Below are positions 61,380 through 64,000 of a stretch of DNA of 64,000 nucleotides, piece after piece. This stretch comes from Akkermansiaceae bacterium (GTDB taxonomy: Bacteria; Verrucomicrobiota; Verrucomicrobiia; Verrucomicrobiales; Akkermansiaceae). The stretch's first letter is position 1. Every line of letters begins with the position of its first letter. The stretch lies in assembly GCA_021733795.1 (NCBI GenBank), contig JAIPKB010000005.1, positions 1-64,000 of the forward strand, read 5' to 3'. The translations under genes were made by a program, and so were the position numbers. Below the pieces are notes generated by a model. That model made no database searches, was not told the origin of the DNA, and worked only from the letters and a program-made list of their open reading frames with translations.

Positions 61380-62822
61380 ATGAATCCACTACCGCCCACC
61401 TACGATCAACTGATGAGTTGCACCCGCCGGCATTTCCTCGGCCGCGCCGGGTTGGGGCTGGGGGCGATGGCGTTGTCTAACCTGTTAGGCTCCGGCCCCG
61501 CCAGGGCGGGCGGGGTGCTGGGTGCGCCCCATTTCTCCGCCAGGGCCAAACGGGTGATCTATCTGTTCCAGGCCGGTGGGCCGTCCCACCTCGAGACCTT
61601 TGATAACAAACCGCTGCTGCGCCAGCAGCATGGCCAGCCCCTGCCCAAGGAAATCATCGGCGGCCAGCGGCTTTCCACCATGAGTGGCAACCAGAGTCTG
61701 CTGCCGATGGCGGGCTCCTTTGCCAAATTCTCCAAACACGGTCGAGCGGGCATGGAAATCGCGGACATTCTGCCCTTCACCCAGCAGCTGGCCGACGAGA
61801 TTTGTCTGGTCCGCACGATGCACACCGAGGCGATCAACCATGATCCGGCGATCACCTTCTTCTGCTCCGGCAACCAGGTGCCCGGCCGTCCCTCGATGGG
61901 GGCCTGGGCGTCCTACGGACTTGGCAGCCTCAATCACAACCTGCCCGCCTTCATCGTGCTGGTTTCCAAGAATGCTGCCCGCGACCAACCGCTCTACTCC
62001 CGCCTGTGGGGCTCCGGCTTCCTGCCCAGCCAACACCAGGGGGTCCAGTTCCGCTCCGGCCGGGAACCAGTCCTTTTTCTAACAAATCCGGAGGGGGTTT
62101 CACCGCATGACCGCCGCGGCATGCTGGATGCCCTGGCCCGACTCAACGCCGACCAGGCCGCCCATGAAGCCGATCCGGAGATCGAGGCCCGCGTCGCCCA
62201 GGCCGAGATGGCTTTCCGGATGCAGACCAGCGTGCCGGACGTCACCGATTTCTCGGGCGAAACCGAGGAAACCTTCAACCTCTACGGACCCGACTCACGG
62301 ACTCCCGGCACCTACGCGGCCAACTGCCTGCTTGCCCGCCGCCTGATCGAGCGCGACGTCCGCTTCGTCCAACTTTTCCATCAGGGGTGGGACCAGCATG
62401 GCGACCTGGTTGGCGGCATCACCCGCCAATGCCGCCAAACCGACCAGGCCTCCGCCGCCCTGGTGACCGACCTGAAACGCCGCGGGTTGTTGGACGACAC
62501 CCTGGTCGTCTGGGGCGGCGAGTTTGGCCGCACGCCGTACAGCCAGGGGAAAATCAGCGCCAACAACTACGGCCGGGACCACCACCCCCGGTGTTTCAGC
62601 GCCTGGCTCGCCGGGGGCGGGGTGAAGGCCGGGCATACCCACGGTCTAACCGACGACTTCGGCTACAACATTCTTGACGGCGGGGTCCACGTCCACGATC
62701 TTCACGCCACCATGCTCCACCTGATGGGAATCGATCACGAGCGGCTCACCTACAAATTCCAGGGCCGCTATTTCCGCCTGACCGACATCGCCGGCCAGGT
62801 GGTTCGTCCGATCCTCGCCTGA
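61380..62822 (+). CDS. DUF1501 Tat-exported protein
   Basis: A 480-aa protein with a twin-Arg leader (CTRRHFLGRAGLGLGAMALS), so exported folded. The core is DUF1501 (sulfatase-fold related): VIYLFQAGGPSHLETFDNKP, EICLVRTMHTEAINHDPAI, LPAFIVLVSKNAARDQPLYS, LVVWGGEFGRTPYSQ, NNYGRDHHPRCFSAWLAGGG, then TDDFGYN. The conserved Asp/His residues of the superfamily's metal site appear present. It is paired with the DUF1549/1553 gene as in most planctomycetes and verrucomicrobia, and is thought to act on complex glycans; enzymatic activity is not established. Confidence 0.93.
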   Translation: MNPLPPTYDQLMSCTRRHFLGRAGLGLGAMALSNLLGSGPARAGGVLGAPHFSARAKRVIYLFQAGGPSHLETFDNKPLLRQQHGQPLPKEIIGGQRLSTMSGNQSLLPMAGSFAKFSKHGRAGMEIADILPFTQQLADEICLVRTMHTEAINHDPAITFFCSGNQVPGRPSMGAWASYGLGSLNHNLPAFIVLVSKNAARDQPLYSRLWGSGFLPSQHQGVQFRSGREPVLFLTNPEGVSPHDRRGMLDALARLNADQAAHEADPEIEARVAQAEMAFRMQTSVPDVTDFSGETEETFNLYGPDSRTPGTYAANCLLARRLIERDVRFVQLFHQGWDQHGDLVGGITRQCRQTDQASAALVTDLKRRGLLDDTLVVWGGEFGRTPYSQGKISANNYGRDHHPRCFSAWLAGGGVKAGHTHGLTDDFGYNILDGGVHVHDLHATMLHLMGIDHERLTYKFQGRYFRLTDIAGQVVRPILA

Positions 62823-62858
62823 GCGCGTTTCAAATCAAAACATCATACCCCAGACCCC

Positions 62859-63698
62859 ATGACCACCATACCGATCCCGCTCGAAGACACTTATGTTGAT
62901 ATCATCGGCAAGGCGATGAGGGGGCTGGGCCTGACGGAGGCGGAGGTGGCCGCAAGTGCCGGGATCGAGGCGGCTGCGGTGGCAGCGGTGCCGCGCGGGA
63001 AAATTGATCAGGCGGTGTTGCGGGCGATCGCGCCGGTGTTGGGGCTCGATCCGGGCGCGTTGGTGGAAATGGCCGCGGATGCCTGGCAGCCACAGCCTGT
63101 CGCGGTCCCGGGATTGGCCTGCTTCAACACCCCGTATCAGGACATGCGGGTCAACAGTTATATGGCCTTCGACCGCGAGAGCGGTGAGGCGGCGGCCTTT
63201 GATACCGGCGCGGACTGCGGGCCGATGCTGGAGTTTCTAGCCGCCAACAAGCTGGTCCTCAAGCAGATCCTGCTGACCCACACCCATCCCGATCACATTC
63301 ACGATCTGGAGCGCCTGCGGGCCGGGACCGGGGCACCGGTTTTTGTCGGCGAGCGGGAGGCGTTTACCGGAGCCGAGGGGTTCCGGGTGGGGCGGGTGTT
63401 CCGGTGTGGGGTCCTGCGGATCACCACCCGGCTCACCTGGGGACACTCGCGCGGCGGCATCAGTTATGTGATCGAGGGGCTGGAACGTCCTGTCGCGGTG
63501 GTGGGCGACGCGGTGTTCGCCGGTTCCATGGGCGGCGGGGCGGTGTCCTATTGCGACGCCCTGGCCACTAACCGCAAGCAGCTTCTCACCCTGCCCGAAG
63601 CCACCGTGCTGTGTCCCGGGCACGGTCCGCTGACGACCGTGGGTGAGGAACTCAAACACAACCCGTTCTTCGCCGGCGGGGTGGGCATCAGGCAATGA
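62859..63698 (+). CDS. XRE-like HTH fused to a metallo-beta-lactamase-fold hydrolase
   Basis: A 279-aa cytosolic protein. Residues about 10-68 form a helix-turn-helix-like five-helix unit (DIIGKAMRGLGLTEAEVAAS then AGIEAAAVAAVPRGKID then RAIAPVLGLDPGALVEMAAD) typical of XRE repressors. Residues 80-279 form a metallo-beta-lactamase-fold hydrolase with THTHPDHIHD (HxHxDH), a second His near WGHSRGGISYVI, VVGDAVFAGSMGG and CPGHGPLTTVGEE. The active site appears complete. Possible roles are a glyoxalase- or lactonase-type hydrolase whose HTH senses substrate. 36 bp after the DUF1501 gene, so perhaps in its operon. Confidence 0.85.
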   Translation: MTTIPIPLEDTYVDIIGKAMRGLGLTEAEVAASAGIEAAAVAAVPRGKIDQAVLRAIAPVLGLDPGALVEMAADAWQPQPVAVPGLACFNTPYQDMRVNSYMAFDRESGEAAAFDTGADCGPMLEFLAANKLVLKQILLTHTHPDHIHDLERLRAGTGAPVFVGEREAFTGAEGFRVGRVFRCGVLRITTRLTWGHSRGGISYVIEGLERPVAVVGDAVFAGSMGGGAVSYCDALATNRKQLLTLPEATVLCPGHGPLTTVGEELKHNPFFAGGVGIRQ

Positions 63699-63744
63699 GG
63701 TGGGCCAGCAGGTCGTCGGGCGGCAGACCGGCGATGGCGGACGA

Positions 63745-63909
63745 AAGACCCAAGACTGCAAGACCCAAGACGCAAGACAAGAATTCTCCCGCGCAAGCAC
63801 CTCCATGTAGCGGCGCTCTATGAGCGTCGATGCCCAAGATCCGCGCGAAGCTCTCTCGGTCGTGTGTCTTCTGTCTTCTGTCTTGCAGTCTTCTGTCTTC
63901 TATCTTCTG
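63745..63909. repeat. CAAGAC/GTCTTG inverted-repeat element, copy 2 (reverse)
   Basis: The reverse complement of the element at 17129-17284: arms of CAAGAC and GTCTTCT units with the same central GCGCGAAGCTCTC and TCTATGAGCGTCG words. It begins about 46 bp after the hydrolase stop, an intergenic insertion. Confidence 0.85.
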
Positions 63910-63914
63910 CCCCC

Positions 63915-64000
63915 ACCGGTTGGAACCCATCCCGGCCCGATCCCAAACTCCGGGAGCTTGATTTGGGGTCGGGCTCCGGCTCAGCCGGACCATCGTCGCG
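63915..64000. repeat. Interspersed repeat R2, copy 5 (reverse, partial at window end)
   Basis: TTGGAACCCATCCCGGCCCG then ATCCCAAACTCC is the complement of the R2 right end. With the adjacent CAAGAC element it forms the same composite (R2 plus CAAGAC) as at 16928-17284 but inverted. It continues beyond the window. Confidence 0.7.

Noticed and set aside
1..64000. tRNA, rRNA or riboswitch genes
   Set aside because: No cloverleaf with CCA end or GTTCRA loop, and no rRNA-like conserved stretch, was recognised by eye; small RNAs cannot be excluded.

Overview
The window looks like a GC-rich accessory region of a Verrucomicrobiota (PVC superphylum) chromosome. The main evidence is the adjacent DUF1549/DUF1553 cytochrome-like lipoprotein and Tat-exported DUF1501 protein, secreted SUMF1/transglutaminase-like and SASA-esterase proteins, LamG/CotH and S74-type proteins, a MidA methyltransferase, and many interspersed repeats. 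No rRNA, tRNA or CRISPR array was recognised.

Layout. 1-2690: a sugar-nucleotide epimerase, then a secreted beta-helix protein flanked by integron attC-like sites. 2689-9660: a decayed phage-like replication block on the minus strand (primase/helicase remnant, family A DNA polymerase, HTH protein, two small proteins, nuclease), followed on the plus strand by fragments of a DUF262 protein, an AAA ATPase and phage proteins. A 63-bp mobile element has inserted in open frames here three times. 9906-16701: a Fic protein, a broken alkaline phosphatase, a SUMF1/transglutaminase-like exoprotein, a SASA esterase and a DUF3326 protein. 16760-24060: repeats and remnants (IS91 transposase, epimerase copy, LysR, a second copy of part of the phage block) around an intact DUF1778/GNAT toxin-antitoxin pair, YjbQ and a POT transporter. 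24064-33550: a macro-domain-like protein next to a dual-specificity phosphatase, a truncated carbohydrate-active protein, a GH15-like enzyme, an LTA-synthase-like protein, and LamG/CotH and transposase fragments.

33501-52163 is the most distinctive part: a minus-strand pair (small exoprotein plus S74 self-cleaving protein), a three-YARHG membrane protein, and a tight six-gene plus-strand operon encoding exported or membrane-anchored products. The operon comprises a 573-aa exoprotein, a second S74 protein, a 2639-aa giant protein with long coiled coils, a calcium-repeat protein, a MORN-type anchored protein, and a Pro/Gly/Arg-rich tail lying in frame behind a stop codon. I recognise no described system with this composition; it is my best candidate for a new cell-surface or secreted machine.

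52193-63698 is more ordinary: an AsnC regulator, a D,D-carboxypeptidase, an FmdB-like protein, a PBP1A-like glycosyltransferase whose transpeptidase motifs are degenerate, MidA, the DUF1549/1553-DUF1501 pair and a metallo-beta-lactamase-fold hydrolase.

At least six interspersed repeat families occur (63-bp in-frame element, R1, R2, CAAGAC element, CGCGGAG/CGCAGAG inverted element, tandem 8-mer). Several sit exactly at gene truncation points, so the repeats appear to have driven much of the remodelling.
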